The position numbers were made by a program, and so were the translations under genes. The notes below the pieces were generated by a model. The model saw nothing but the letters and a program-made list of their open reading frames with translations, was not told where the DNA came from and did not search any database. Positions 1-10,100 of a stretch of 64,000 nucleotides of DNA are shown piece after piece. Position 1 is the first letter of the stretch; each line of letters starts with the position of its first letter. Origin of the DNA: Rhodoferax ferrireducens. GTDB taxonomy: Bacteria > Pseudomonadota > Gammaproteobacteria > Burkholderiales > Burkholderiaceae_C. The stretch spans positions 1 to 64,000 of the forward strand of contig MTEI01000011.1 in the NCBI GenBank assembly GCA_002083775.1. The letters are read 5' to 3'.

Positions 1-61
1 GCGATGGTGATAATCAACCAGGAACCCGACAAAACCGGGGTCTAAACACAAGAGTCCAAAT

Positions 62-844
62 GTGTCCGTGGGAACGGGTCAAGTCCATATTCCCCTTGAA
101 ATCCACGATTGCCCAAGCGCAGGAAGTCTTCGAGACGTCCTTTCCAAACTGATACTAGAAGCACAAGAGCACGGACACTCGCCAATCCTGCACTTCGAGT
201 GTCATGGTAGTGCGAACGGCGATGGACTTTTTCTTGCCAATGGTGAGAAGATGCCTTGGACGGAACTTGCGCCCATCCTTGCAAACCTGAATTTCTTGAC
301 CAAGTTCAACTTGCAAGTGTTTCTCGCAGCATGCAATGCCTTCTACTTCATTGAAGAAATGAGCGCAATTCAACCGTCTCCGGTGTATGCCGTTATTGCT
401 CCTTCGGATGAAGTGAATCCAGGTGAGGTAATGAGTGGGCCGCGAATCTACTATCGGACACTGTTTGAATCTGGAAATGCAGGTCTTGCCCTCCAACGAC
501 TTAAGCTTGAAAAGCTAAGCATTGGCAATTGGTTTGGGAAAACCGCTGAAGAATGGTTTGAGGATGTAGTGGTTGGCTATGTCAAGTCGCACTGCTCCAC
601 CAAAGATATTGCCGAGCGAGCGCGTTTGCTGTATCAAACTCAGCCATCCACGATGTCACGCAAGAGCGTTGGAGCTCTCAAACGCGGATTGCGTCATGAA
701 CATAACGATTTTGTTCAGAAGTACTTCCAAGAGTGTTTCCAGACAGCAAAAATCCCCGCAAACTTAGACAGGTTTAAAGGGCTTCGAAAGCGGGTTGAAC
801 TCAAGGTGAAGGACATCCTAACAAGCCCTGCGTTTCGGCGTTAG
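62..844 (+). CDS. CHAT/caspase-like peptidase domain protein (260 aa, GTG start; N-terminus uncertain)
   Basis: Translation has HFECHGSANGDG (His motif) and VFLAACNAF (Cys motif), the His/Cys dyad arrangement of CHAT/caspase-like proteases; in-frame stops upstream at position 8. Confidence 0.6.
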   Translation: MSVGTGQVHIPLEIHDCPSAGSLRDVLSKLILEAQEHGHSPILHFECHGSANGDGLFLANGEKMPWTELAPILANLNFLTKFNLQVFLAACNAFYFIEEMSAIQPSPVYAVIAPSDEVNPGEVMSGPRIYYRTLFESGNAGLALQRLKLEKLSIGNWFGKTAEEWFEDVVVGYVKSHCSTKDIAERARLLYQTQPSTMSRKSVGALKRGLRHEHNDFVQKYFQECFQTAKIPANLDRFKGLRKRVELKVKDILTSPAFRR

Positions 845-984
845 TCATATTTAGGCGAACAGAATGCGTCGAATTCGACTTTCGGCTATTCAGCACGATT
901 GGCTAAATGAATTCGCTGGTGGCTGGCTATATGGTGGGCGAGATGGTACAAAAACCAGTATTGGTGGCTACACAGCAACACAAA

Positions 985-1021
985 AGAAAAAGCCCACCAC
1001 TTTATTGATAGTGGGCTTTCG
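985..1021. terminator. Rho-independent terminator-like hairpin
   Basis: aaagcccaccactttattgatagtgggctttc inverted repeat. Confidence 0.6.
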
Positions 1022-1031
1022 TTATCTGGCT

Positions 1032-1076
1032 TGGTGTGAACTGAGAGTTTCGAACTCTCAACCTACGGCGTAAGAG
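1032..1076 (-). pseudogene. Solitary 3' half of a tRNA-Lys(CUU)-like gene (attachment-site scar candidate)
   Basis: Reverse complement CTCTTACGCCGTAGGTTGAGAGTTCGAAACTCTCAGTTCACACCA: anticodon loop with CTT, variable AGGTT, perfect T-arm GAGAG-TTCGAAA-CTCTC, 3' CCA; the 5' half is absent. Confidence 0.55.
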
Positions 1077-1079
1077 TTC

Positions 1080-1232
1080 GATGAGCAGTTGACGGGTATC
1101 ACAGCGATGGATGACCCGCAGGGCTGGACGGCTGAGGAAGGGCTGGAGCAGTACGCCATGCAAATCGCCGTGGATTTTCTGATGGAGCGGCACCTTCAGG
1201 GGCTGGAGGACGGGGTCGACCGCTCTTCATAG
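1080..1232 (+). pseudogene. C-terminal remnant of an ORF truncated at the tRNA fragment
   Basis: Open frame DEQLTGITAMDDPQGWTAEEGLEQYAMQIAVDFLMERHLQGLEDGVDRSS* with no proper upstream start. Confidence 0.35.
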
Positions 1233-1288
1233 AGCGCCTCGGAAAATTCAGCGGATCCACCGTGCCGGGTTTCTTTTTCGCCTGGCAG

Positions 1289-1511
1289 TTTCGTGACAGT
1301 CACGAAAAGCCATTACTGGGTAATGACGTCGGGCCCCTCTGCTGGCGCTGGTGACCGTCACGCAATCCCGCTGACGGGTGGCATTCGCGGGCGCGGCATG
1401 GGCAACTGCCGAATCAGCGCCGCCTGAGCCGTTCTGGTGGCACCTGCCCGCCCTGCTGGGTGACCAGCGCCCGCCCGACGTGATTCACTGCCTTTTGTGA
1501 CAGTAACGAAA
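1289..1511. promoter_or_regulatory. Cluster of palindromes TTTCGTGACAGTCACGAAA (1289-1307), CATTACTGGGTAATG (1311-1325), GTGACCGTCAC (1351-1361), TTTTGTGACAGTAACGAAA (1493-1511)
   Basis: Perfect or near-perfect palindromes read directly. Confidence 0.55.
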
Positions 1512-1577
1512 CCCCGAGCATGGGCGTTTGCTGGCGCTGGATTTGGGAAACCGTCTTACATCCACCCTTACATCGTT

Positions 1578-1624
1578 CGGCCAAAGAAAAAGCCCGCTAT
1601 CTTTTAAATAGTGGGCTTTCCTTT
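1578..1624. terminator. Terminator-like hairpin downstream of tRNA-Met
   Basis: aaagcccgctatcttttaaatagtgggcttt inverted repeat. Confidence 0.6.
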
Positions 1625-1631
1625 ACTAGCT

Positions 1632-1708
1632 TGGTAGGGCGTCACAGACTTGAACTGTGGACCAAAGGATTATGAGTCCTCTGCTCTAACCAACTGAGCT
1701 AACGCCCC
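1632..1708 (-). tRNA. tRNA-Met(CAU)
   Basis: GGGGCGTTAGCTCAGTTGG...ACTCATAATCC...GTTCAAGTC...ACGCCCTACCA; complete cloverleaf, encoded CCA, anticodon CAT. Confidence 0.95.
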
Positions 1709-1731
1709 GACCGAATTGCGGATTGTAGGGG

Positions 1732-2736
1732 CTACTTGTGGTGGCTCAGCGCGTTGCTGACCAGCTTGGAGGTGATGTCCACGATCTGGATCATGCGGTC
1801 GTAGGCCATGCGCGTGGGGCCAACCACGCCGAGTGTGCCTACCACCTGCCCGTCCACCTCGTAAGGCGCGCTGACGATGGACAGGTCCTCAAAAGGCACC
1901 ACCTGGCTCTCACCACCGATGAAGATGCGCACACCTTCGGCACGCCCGGTGACATCCAGCAGACGCATGAGCTGGGCTTTTTGCTCGAACAGATCAAAAG
2001 CACGGCGCAAATGCCCCATGTCATTGGCAAAATCGCTGACCGACAACAGGTTTCTTTCGCCAGAGATGATGACCTCGTCAGCTGTCTCGGCCAGCACCTC
2101 GGTGTTGGCAGCCAGTGCTGCGTTCATCAGACTGGCGATTTCTGCACGCAGGGACTCGACCTCGCTTTTCAGGCGCTCGCGAACCTGTTCGATGTCCAGA
2201 CCGATGTAATTGGCGTTGAGGTAGTTCGCAGCCTCCACCAACTGCTGCTGGGCGTAGTCCACCTCGGTGAAGATCACGCGATTTTGAACATCGCCCTCGG
2301 GCGAGACGATGATGACCAGCAAGCGCCGATCGGACAAACGCAAAAATTCAATATGCCGAAACACAGAGGTTCGCTTGGGCGCCACCACCACGCCGACAAA
2401 CTGCGACAGGCTGGAAAGCAGGTTTGCCGCGTTGGAGATGACCTTTTGCGGCTGATCCGGCGCGAGGCTGTGTTCGCCAAAATGACTGCGCCGCACGGTC
2501 AGCATGGTGTCCACAAACAGGCGGTAACCGCGGGCGGTGGGAATGCGCCCAGCTGAGGTGTGCGGGCTGACGATCAAGCCCAGCTCTTCCAGATCAGACA
2601 TCACATTGCGGATGGTGGCAGGCGACAGTTCCAGACCTGATGCCTTGGACAATGTGCGCGACCCCACCGGCTGGCCATCAGCGATGTAACGCTCTACCAG
2701 CGCTTTGAGCAACAACTTGGCACGGTCATCCAGCAT
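1732..2736 (-). CDS. hrcA: Heat-inducible transcription repressor HrcA
   Basis: [57 protein letters not shown]. Confidence 0.95.
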   Translation of the reverse strand: MLDDRAKLLLKALVERYIADGQPVGSRTLSKASGLELSPATIRNVMSDLEELGLIVSPHTSAGRIPTARGYRLFVDTMLTVRRSHFGEHSLAPDQPQKVISNAANLLSSLSQFVGVVVAPKRTSVFRHIEFLRLSDRRLLVIIVSPEGDVQNRVIFTEVDYAQQQLVEAANYLNANYIGLDIEQVRERLKSEVESLRAEIASLMNAALAANTEVLAETADEVIISGERNLLSVSDFANDMGHLRRAFDLFEQKAQLMRLLDVTGRAEGVRIFIGGESQVVPFEDLSIVSAPYEVDGQVVGTLGVVGPTRMAYDRMIQIVDITSKLVSNALSHHK

Positions 2737-2764
2737 GATTTCATTTTAGTGATGTAATTTGTGG

Positions 2765-3667
2765 ATGGATTCCAAATTTAAGCTTGTAGCCCTGATCGGC
2801 AAGTACCAGAACACAGCGAGCAGCACAAGCATTGCCGGTTCCCGCGCAGCACTGGAAGCGGTTGCCAACTTTTTGCATGATCAGGGGTGTGACGTGGTGT
2901 TTGAACAGGACACAGCCCGCAACATGGGAATTGTTGGCTACCCGTCGTTGGCAGTCCCGCAAATCGGTGAGCAATGTGACCTGTGCCTGGTGGTGGGCGG
3001 CGACGGCACCATGCTGGGTATTGGCCGACAACTTTCTTCTTACGGGGTGCCACTGATTGGCATCAATCAGGGCCGCCTTGGCTTTATCACCGATATTCCC
3101 TATGGCAACTTTGCCAGCTGCCTAGAAAAAATGTTGCGCGGTGAGTATGTGGAAGACCACCGCAGCCTGATGAATGGCCGGGTGATGCGTGACGGGCACT
3201 GCGTGTATACCGCGATGGCGCTGAACGATGTGGTAGTCAACCGCGGCGCCACCTCGGGTATGGTGGAGTTGCGTGTGGAGGTAGATGGTCATTTTGTGGC
3301 CAATCAGCGGGCAGATGGGCTGATCATTGCATCACCCACTGGCTCGACCGCCTACGCCCTGTCGTCGGGTGGGCCGCTGCTGCACCCCTCCATACCCGGC
3401 TGGGTGATGGTGCCCATTGCACCGCATACCTTGTCAAATCGGCCTATAGTCCTTGCCAATACGTCACATATAGCTATTGAAATAGTAGCTGGCCGGGATG
3501 CCAGCGCCAGTTTTGACCAGCAGTCATTGGCCTCGCTCATGCATGGTGACCGCATTGAGGTCACCCGGTCTAACCACCACGTGCGGTTTTTACACCCCAA
3601 GGGCTGGTCTTACTTTGACACCTTGCGGGAAAAGCTGCACTGGAACGAAGGAGTGGCGTCCACATGA
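2765..3667 (+). CDS. nadK: NAD kinase
   Basis: [40 protein letters not shown] motifs. Confidence 0.95.
   Translation: MDSKFKLVALIGKYQNTASSTSIAGSRAALEAVANFLHDQGCDVVFEQDTARNMGIVGYPSLAVPQIGEQCDLCLVVGGDGTMLGIGRQLSSYGVPLIGINQGRLGFITDIPYGNFASCLEKMLRGEYVEDHRSLMNGRVMRDGHCVYTAMALNDVVVNRGATSGMVELRVEVDGHFVANQRADGLIIASPTGSTAYALSSGGPLLHPSIPGWVMVPIAPHTLSNRPIVLANTSHIAIEIVAGRDASASFDQQSLASLMHGDRIEVTRSNHHVRFLHPKGWSYFDTLREKLHWNEGVAST
3441..3490. repeat. Dispersed repeat family-like copy inside nadK
   Basis: ggcctatagtccttgccaatacgtcacatatagctattgaaatagtagct. Confidence 0.5.
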
Positions 3668-5316
3668 GCTTGAAACGCATCATCCTGCGCGACTTTGTCA
3701 TCGTCAGCGAGCTGGACCTGGAGCTTGCTGGCGGCTTTACCGTGCTGACCGGCGAAACCGGCGCAGGCAAATCCATTTTGGTGGATGCCTTGCAACTGGT
3801 GACCGGTGGACGGGCCGATGTGGCGCTGATTCGCGAGGGCGCTGCCCGCACCGATGTCAGCGCCGAGTTTGACGCCACGGCGGCGGTGGCTGCGTGGCTT
3901 GGAGAGGCTGGGTTTGAGCTGGACAGTTGTTTGCTATTGCGTCGCACCATCGACGCGCAAGGCAAAAGCCGCGCCTGGATCAATGGCAGCCCGGCCACCG
4001 CCACCCAGTTGCGTGCCCTGGGCGAACAACTGCTTGACATCCACGGGCAACACGCCTGGCAAAGCTTGACGCGGCCCGAGGCGGTTCGTGGCCTGCTGGA
4101 CGCCTATGCCAAGCTATCCACCGACAGCGTTTCGGCGCTGTGGCACGCCTGGCGCACGGCCCAAGACAAACTGGCCCAGGCACGTAGTTCGCAAGACTCT
4201 TTGCTCAATGAGCGCGAACGACTGACTTGGCAGATTGGCGAGTTGGAAAAACTGGCGCCAGCACCAGACGAATGGCCTACGCTCAACGCCGAGCACGCAC
4301 GACTTTCTAACGCCCAGGCGCTACTGGACGCTGCACAGGCAGCAATTCTGTTACTCGACGAAGACGAGCCCAGTGCCAGCAGCCAGGTTGGGAGCGCTTG
4401 CGAATCCCTACAAAAACAAGAGCACATCGAGCCCGTTTTCAAAGGGCTTAGCGAGGTTTTGGCATCAAGCCTGGCGCAGCTTGAAGATGCTGTGCACTCG
4501 CTGCGCGGTTACCTGCGCAAGACCGAGCTGGACCCTGACCGACTCAGCGCGCTGGACGAACGCATGGGCTTGTGGGTGTCGCTGGCGCGGCGTTACAAAC
4601 GCCGCCCCGAAGAGCTTGCCGATCTGCTGGCCGGCTGGAAGCAGCAGCTACTGGCCCTAGACGCCGCAGCCAACCTGCAGGCCCTGGAGTGCGCGCAGGA
4701 CGCTGCCTGGCAAGGCTACCAGCTGGAAGCTGGCAAGCTGACCCAAGCCCGAAAAATGGCAGCGCCCAAGCTGGCCCAGACCATCACCCAAGCAATGCAA
4801 GGGCTCGGCATGCAGGGCGGACAGTTTGAGGTGCAGATTCAGGCTGCGGCCCAGCCGTTGCAAACCGGGCTGGAAGAGACCAGCTTTCTGGTGGCCGGCC
4901 ACGCAGGCAGCACACCGCGCCCGGTGGGTAAAGTCGCCTCGGGCGGCGAGTTGTCGCGACTGGCTCTGGCCATTGCGGTTACCACCAGCCAGCTGGGAAC
5001 TGCCCAAACACTCATTTTTGATGAAGTGGACGCAGGTGTGGGGGGTGCTGTGGCAGAAACCGTTGGGCGACTGATGCGCCAACTGGGCATAGACCGGCAA
5101 GTGCTGGCCGTGACCCATCTGCCGCAAGTGGCGGCCTGCGCCGACTGGCATCTGGTGGTGAGCAAGCAGCTGGCGGGTACCTCTACCGTCAGCTCGGTGA
5201 CGCCAGTCAAGGGCGAAGAACGGGTGACCGAATTGGCACGCATGCTGGGCGGCGAGCGCATCCTGGCCAGCACCCTCACCCATGCGCGTGACATGCTGTT
5301 GCTGCAGGGAGCCTGA
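3664..5316 (+). CDS. recN: DNA repair protein RecN
   Basis: N-terminal Walker [16 protein letters not shown]-terminal [23 protein letters not shown]. Confidence 0.96.
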   Translation: MSLKRIILRDFVIVSELDLELAGGFTVLTGETGAGKSILVDALQLVTGGRADVALIREGAARTDVSAEFDATAAVAAWLGEAGFELDSCLLLRRTIDAQGKSRAWINGSPATATQLRALGEQLLDIHGQHAWQSLTRPEAVRGLLDAYAKLSTDSVSALWHAWRTAQDKLAQARSSQDSLLNERERLTWQIGELEKLAPAPDEWPTLNAEHARLSNAQALLDAAQAAILLLDEDEPSASSQVGSACESLQKQEHIEPVFKGLSEVLASSLAQLEDAVHSLRGYLRKTELDPDRLSALDERMGLWVSLARRYKRRPEELADLLAGWKQQLLALDAAANLQALECAQDAAWQGYQLEAGKLTQARKMAAPKLAQTITQAMQGLGMQGGQFEVQIQAAAQPLQTGLEETSFLVAGHAGSTPRPVGKVASGGELSRLALAIAVTTSQLGTAQTLIFDEVDAGVGGAVAETVGRLMRQLGIDRQVLAVTHLPQVAACADWHLVVSKQLAGTSTVSSVTPVKGEERVTELARMLGGERILASTLTHARDMLLLQGA

Positions 5317-5317
5317 C

Positions 5318-6208
5318 ATGAACACCGCGCGGTTGGATGTGCAAATTGTGCTGATCACCGGCATGTCAGGCTCGGGCAAATCGGTTGCGCTGCATGCCCT
5401 GGAAGACTTGGGTTTTTACTGCGTGGACAATTTGCCACCCGAGCTGTTGATGCCGCTGGTAGACCTGGAGCATGCCCATCATGCCAAGCGCCTGGCGATC
5501 GCCATAGATGTGCGAAGCGCCAGCTCGTTGCCGCTGGTACCAGAGCAATTGCAACACCTCAAGTCATTGGGTTTTCAGGTGGACTGCGTTTTTCTGGATG
5601 CCACCACTGACACGCTGATCCGGCGTTTTTCCGAAACCCGCCGGCGCCACCCGCTTTCCCAGGGTGCACAAATGAGTGCCCTGCTGGACCAGCGCCACGT
5701 GCTGGCGGAAGCGATTGAACTGGAGCGCGACCTGCTTAGCGATCTGCGCATGCAGGCACATGTGATTGACTCCAGCATGATTCGTCCGACCCAATTGCAA
5801 AGCTATGTGAAAGCGTTTATCGAGGCGCCGGGTGAACAGCTGACTTTGGTGTTTGAGTCTTTTGCGTTCAAGCGCGGCATTCCCAGCGACGCAGACTTTG
5901 TGTTTGATGTGCGCATGCTGCCCAACCCGCATTACGAGCCCGAACTGCGGGCCCTCACCGGCCAGGACGCGCCGGTAGCCGATTTTTTAAGGCGGCAACC
6001 CGACGTGCAGCGCATGCTGGACCATATTCACGGTTTCCTGGACAGCTGGATGGACGATCTGGCCCAAAACCACCGCAGTTATGTGACCGTGGCCATTGGC
6101 TGCACCGGTGGGCAACACCGTTCGGTGTATTTGGTGGAGCAGCTCACCCAACTGTTCAAGGCGCGCTGGGTCACCCTGAAGCGCCACCGTGAAATGGACG
6201 CCCGCTAA
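5318..6208 (+). CDS. rapZ: RNase adapter protein RapZ
   Basis: [45 protein letters not shown]. Confidence 0.95.
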   Translation: MNTARLDVQIVLITGMSGSGKSVALHALEDLGFYCVDNLPPELLMPLVDLEHAHHAKRLAIAIDVRSASSLPLVPEQLQHLKSLGFQVDCVFLDATTDTLIRRFSETRRRHPLSQGAQMSALLDQRHVLAEAIELERDLLSDLRMQAHVIDSSMIRPTQLQSYVKAFIEAPGEQLTLVFESFAFKRGIPSDADFVFDVRMLPNPHYEPELRALTGQDAPVADFLRRQPDVQRMLDHIHGFLDSWMDDLAQNHRSYVTVAIGCTGGQHRSVYLVEQLTQLFKARWVTLKRHREMDAR

Positions 6209-7251
6209 GCGCTCAGCAGTTTGCGGATGGGGGCGGGTAGACCCAACGCCACCCAGCGATTGGCAGCCATCCAATCCCCTGGCCCGACTGGTGCGCCACC
6301 CTCAGGCAATACCACGCGCACCGGATGTAAATACAGGTCTTTGTGTGTCAGCACATGCTTGATGACCGGCTGGTCATCCAAAGCGCCCTGCTGCCCCGCA
6401 GGCACCGCCGCCTGCAAACCGTCACGATCATCAAACAAAGGAAGGCAATACAAACCAGCCCAGACCCCGGGTGTGGGCCGCTGGCTCAACCAGACAGCGC
6501 CATTGGCAGACTGGGCCCAGAGCAGCCAGAGGGTTTGCGCCGTGCGTTTGAGTTTGCGCGTCTTGACCGGGAATTTGTCCGGATTGCCCAGCGCCTGTGC
6601 TTGGCATGGGCCAAGCAAGGGGCAGGCCTGGCAAGCTGGTTTTCTGACGGTGCAGACAGTGGCACCCAGGTCCATGATGGCTTGGGTGTAGCTTGGCATG
6701 GTGTTGGCCAGGTCATCTTTCGGCAGCAGCCGGGTAGCCTCATGCCACAAGAGGCGCTCGTTGGCAGCGCTGGCCAGGTCAGGCTCAAATGCCAGGTAAC
6801 GCGTCAGCACCCGTTTGACATTGCCGTCCAGAATCGCCACCCGCTCACCAAAACAGATGGCGGCCACTGCCGCTGCAGTGGAAGGCCCGATGCCCGGCAG
6901 AGTCTGGAGCTGTGCCGCAGTGCGCGGAAATACACCACCATGCAAAGCCATGACTTGTTGGGCGCAAAGGTGCAGGTTGCGCGCACGACTGTAGTAGCCC
7001 AGACCACTCCACAGGCCCAATACATCGTCCAAAGGCGCCTGCGCCAGCGCTGCCACATCGGGAAAACGCGTTAAAAACCTGGCAAAGTAGTCTCGCACGG
7101 TGACCACTTGGGTCTGCTGCAGCATGATCTCGGACAACCAGACGCGGTACGGTTCACGATGGGTCTGCCATGGCAGATCGTGCCGGCCATACGCCAGCTG
7201 CCAGCGCACCAGCGTGGGTGCGAAACCGTCTGCGCCGGGGTCAGGCCGCAT
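6205..7251 (-). CDS. mutY: A/G-specific adenine glycosylase MutY
   Basis: [31 protein letters not shown], 4Fe-4S cysteines [17 protein letters not shown]. Confidence 0.95.
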   Translation of the reverse strand: MRPDPGADGFAPTLVRWQLAYGRHDLPWQTHREPYRVWLSEIMLQQTQVVTVRDYFARFLTRFPDVAALAQAPLDDVLGLWSGLGYYSRARNLHLCAQQVMALHGGVFPRTAAQLQTLPGIGPSTAAAVAAICFGERVAILDGNVKRVLTRYLAFEPDLASAANERLLWHEATRLLPKDDLANTMPSYTQAIMDLGATVCTVRKPACQACPLLGPCQAQALGNPDKFPVKTRKLKRTAQTLWLLWAQSANGAVWLSQRPTPGVWAGLYCLPLFDDRDGLQAAVPAGQQGALDDQPVIKHVLTHKDLYLHPVRVVLPEGGAPVGPGDWMAANRWVALGLPAPIRKLLSA

Positions 7252-9196
7252 GCATGGCCAGCCCAAAGCGCGCGGGGGTGGTCATCTGCAGCAAAGAATC
7301 GGTCAACTCCACCAGCTTAAGCTCGGCCTGGTCCAGCTCAGTGCTGCGTGTGTTGATCTCGGCAATGCGTTCGTCCAGCCCGGTCGACGCCTGGGCAATG
7401 CGGTCGATGGCTTCGAGCCGACGCACGAAGTTCCTGCGGCGTTCTCGCAGCTGCGAGTCAAGCTGGGAGGCAGCAGACTTGCTCCAGGCCTCAATATCGC
7501 TCAACGCCGTTTCATTGACGGACCTCAAACGGGTGCTGAGGGCCCGCACCAGCCGGTCGGCAAACTCGGGCTGCGCCAGCCTGAACGCGTTGCCAATACC
7601 CAGGTACTGCACATGACTGCGCTCGATCAGGTCCAGATCGCTCAGATAGGGCTCAATCTGCGGTTCATCGGGGACCTGCAGCGAAAAACCATACTCGGTG
7701 TTGAGTTGCAAAAAGGTGGCCACCAGCATGGTGTGAATTTCCAGCCCCCTGGCGTGAACCTGGCGCAAATTGGCACGCAAACGCTCAAAAGTTTCACCAT
7801 ATGACCGCTTGATGCCGAGCTTGAAGCCTTTTTGCTTGAGCGCTGCTGTGAGATGCACCATCTCGTCCTTCAGCGCTTGCGGCCCCAGCAAGGCAAAGAT
7901 ATCGCGCATCAGCTTCATGTGTACCGAGCGCACGGCATGAATCTTCACACCCGCCGCATCAAACTCCGCCTGCTCCTGCGCCACCCGGGCACGCATATTT
8001 TTGATGACGGGCTTGTTTTTGCCTTGCAGGCCTTTGAGTTCCAGCAATTGCTCGGTCAGATCCCGACGGCGTACCTGCACAAAACGCCCTGTCTCACCGC
8101 GCAGTGCCGAAATACCCCGCGCCACCGCCGTGCCCAGAATTTTTTGCCGCCGCCCCATGATGTCCTTGCTCAACGCGTCTTCGAGCTTTTCCAGGCAACT
8201 GCGTTTCAACAGTGCTGCATCATTTTTAACCTTGCCAACCAGCCCCTTCTGTGCAGAAACAGCCACCACCTGGTCTTCCGGAATGCCCAAAATCTCGGCA
8301 GAACTGCGTTTTTGCTGATCAATTTGGGCCTGTACCTCCTGCGGGCTGTCCAGTGCGTCCCACAAGGTGTCGATCTTGTTCAAGACTACCAGGCGCGTCG
8401 ACAGGTCTTGCCCGTCTTCAACCAGATGCTCACGCCAGATGGACAAATCTGATTGGGTCACCCCGGTATCGGCTCCCAGGATAAACACCACCGCCTGCGC
8501 TTGCGGGATCAGGCTGACTGTCAGCTCAGGTTCAGCGCCAATGGCATTCAGGCCAGGGGTATCCAGAATGACCAAGCCCTGCTTGAGCAGCGGGTGGGCA
8601 ATGTTGATCAACGCATGCCGCCATTTGGGTACTTCAAGCAGGCCGTTGGCGTCGGGGGCGGGGTTGTTGCCGCTGGACTGGCTGTGCCAGAAACCCAGGG
8701 CGCGGGCCTCTTCCTGCGTGACTCGCCGCGTTTCAGCCACCTTGGCAAAGGCTTCGGACAACTGTTTGGGGTTGCTGACCTCCAGGTCGAAGCGTTCCCA
8801 CTTTTCTGGCACCATGCGCCATTCCATGAGGGACTGGGGCTGCAGGCGGGTTTCGATGGGCAGCAGGCGCAGGCAGGGCGGCACCTCGCCATCGAAACCC
8901 ATCTCGGTCGGGCACATGGTGGTGCGCCCAGCGCTGGCCGGCATGATGCGTCGCCCATAGCCAGCAAAAAAGATGGCATTGATCAGCTCCGACTTGCCGC
9001 GTGAAAACTCGGCCACAAAAGCCACCATCACCTTGTCGACGCGCACCTGGGCTTCAAGCCGGTGCAACCGATCCTCCACGGAGGCGTCTAGCAGATCCTG
9101 CTCCTGCAGCCATTGCGACAACAGCTTCAGCCGCAGTGCAAACTCACGCCGCCAGGCACCGTGCTGGTCGAATTTTTCGTTGAATGAAGTTCCCAA
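7241..9196 (-). CDS. Dynamin-family GTPase
   Basis: P-loop FSRGKSELINAIF, TTMCPTE, LVILDTPGLNAIG, NKID; probable TTG start at 9196 preceded by GGAGG. Confidence 0.85.
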   Translation of the reverse strand: MGTSFNEKFDQHGAWRREFALRLKLLSQWLQEQDLLDASVEDRLHRLEAQVRVDKVMVAFVAEFSRGKSELINAIFFAGYGRRIMPASAGRTTMCPTEMGFDGEVPPCLRLLPIETRLQPQSLMEWRMVPEKWERFDLEVSNPKQLSEAFAKVAETRRVTQEEARALGFWHSQSSGNNPAPDANGLLEVPKWRHALINIAHPLLKQGLVILDTPGLNAIGAEPELTVSLIPQAQAVVFILGADTGVTQSDLSIWREHLVEDGQDLSTRLVVLNKIDTLWDALDSPQEVQAQIDQQKRSSAEILGIPEDQVVAVSAQKGLVGKVKNDAALLKRSCLEKLEDALSKDIMGRRQKILGTAVARGISALRGETGRFVQVRRRDLTEQLLELKGLQGKNKPVIKNMRARVAQEQAEFDAAGVKIHAVRSVHMKLMRDIFALLGPQALKDEMVHLTAALKQKGFKLGIKRSYGETFERLRANLRQVHARGLEIHTMLVATFLQLNTEYGFSLQVPDEPQIEPYLSDLDLIERSHVQYLGIGNAFRLAQPEFADRLVRALSTRLRSVNETALSDIEAWSKSAASQLDSQLRERRRNFVRRLEAIDRIAQASTGLDERIAEINTRSTELDQAELKLVELTDSLLQMTTPARFGLAMHAA

Positions 9197-9263
9197 TCTG
9201 CCTCCAAAACGTGAGCCTTCAAGCAATATAGCACCCTTGCAAACGCCTTCCGCGAAAGGCTTT

Positions 9264-10079
9264 TCAGGGTTTTTGACAAACCGGGCAGTAAAACGTGGAG
9301 CGTTGGCCTTGTCGGATCGTCCTGATGGTGGCGCCGCATTGGCTGCACGGCTGACCGGCACGACCATACACCCGTGCTTCGAGCTGAAAATACCCGGTTT
9401 GCCCGTGCGCATTGGAAAAATCCCGCAAGGTGCTCCCCCCTTGCTCCACCGCGCGGGCCAGCACATCACGTATGGCCGCGTGCAGGCGTGCCACCCGCGG
9501 CCGACTCAGCTTGTTGGCCCGGCAGGTAGGCCTAATGCCAGCCAGAAACAACGCCTCCGAGGCATAGATATTGCCTACGCCCACCACCAGATCACCCGCC
9601 ATCAACACTTGTTTGATGCTTGTTTTGCGTTGTTTGAGCCCCTGGGCAAACTTTGTCGGATCAAAGTCTTCCGAGAGCGGCTCCATACCCAGACGCCCTA
9701 ACAGCTTCAGGGCCGCAGGAGAATCAAGACTGTCTACATAAACCACTGCGCCAAAACGCCGTGGGTCGTTCAAGCGCAGCGTGCCTTGACTGGTGCACAA
9801 GTCAAAATGATCGTGCGGCCCCGGCGCGGTCAGGTCGCGGGCAAACCGCAAGCTGCCTGACATGCCCAGATGCACCACCAGCCAGCCTTGGCTCAAAGCC
9901 ATCAGCAAATATTTGCCACGCCTGCCAACAGTGCGAACGGTGCGCCCGAGCAGTTCATCTGGCGGGCAGCCCAATGGCCAGCGTAGCGGCTTGCCCAAAC
10001 GCAGTGCGGTGATCCGGGCACCCTCAATGGCGTCAACAAAACTGCGCCGGGTGACTTCAACTTCAGGTAATTCAGGCAT
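9264..10079 (-). CDS. mutM: Formamidopyrimidine-DNA glycosylase MutM
   Basis: [13 protein letters not shown]-terminus and C-terminal zinc finger [25 protein letters not shown]. Confidence 0.96.
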   Translation of the reverse strand: MPELPEVEVTRRSFVDAIEGARITALRLGKPLRWPLGCPPDELLGRTVRTVGRRGKYLLMALSQGWLVVHLGMSGSLRFARDLTAPGPHDHFDLCTSQGTLRLNDPRRFGAVVYVDSLDSPAALKLLGRLGMEPLSEDFDPTKFAQGLKQRKTSIKQVLMAGDLVVGVGNIYASEALFLAGIRPTCRANKLSRPRVARLHAAIRDVLARAVEQGGSTLRDFSNAHGQTGYFQLEARVYGRAGQPCSQCGATIRTIRQGQRSTFYCPVCQKP

Positions 10080-10100
10080 GGGAACAAACTCGGTAGGGGC

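Noticed and set aside
1738-2556. Long plus-strand ORF opposite hrcA (and many similar antisense ORFs, e.g. opposite pckG, tkt, fbp, pgk, tamB)
   Set aside because: High-GC codon bias generates antisense open frames; the opposite-strand products are recognisable conserved proteins and the antisense translations show no family features
2737-2764. CIRCE element for hrcA autoregulation
   Set aside because: The short hrcA/nadK intergenic region contains no TTAGCACTC-N9-GAGTGCTAA-like sequence
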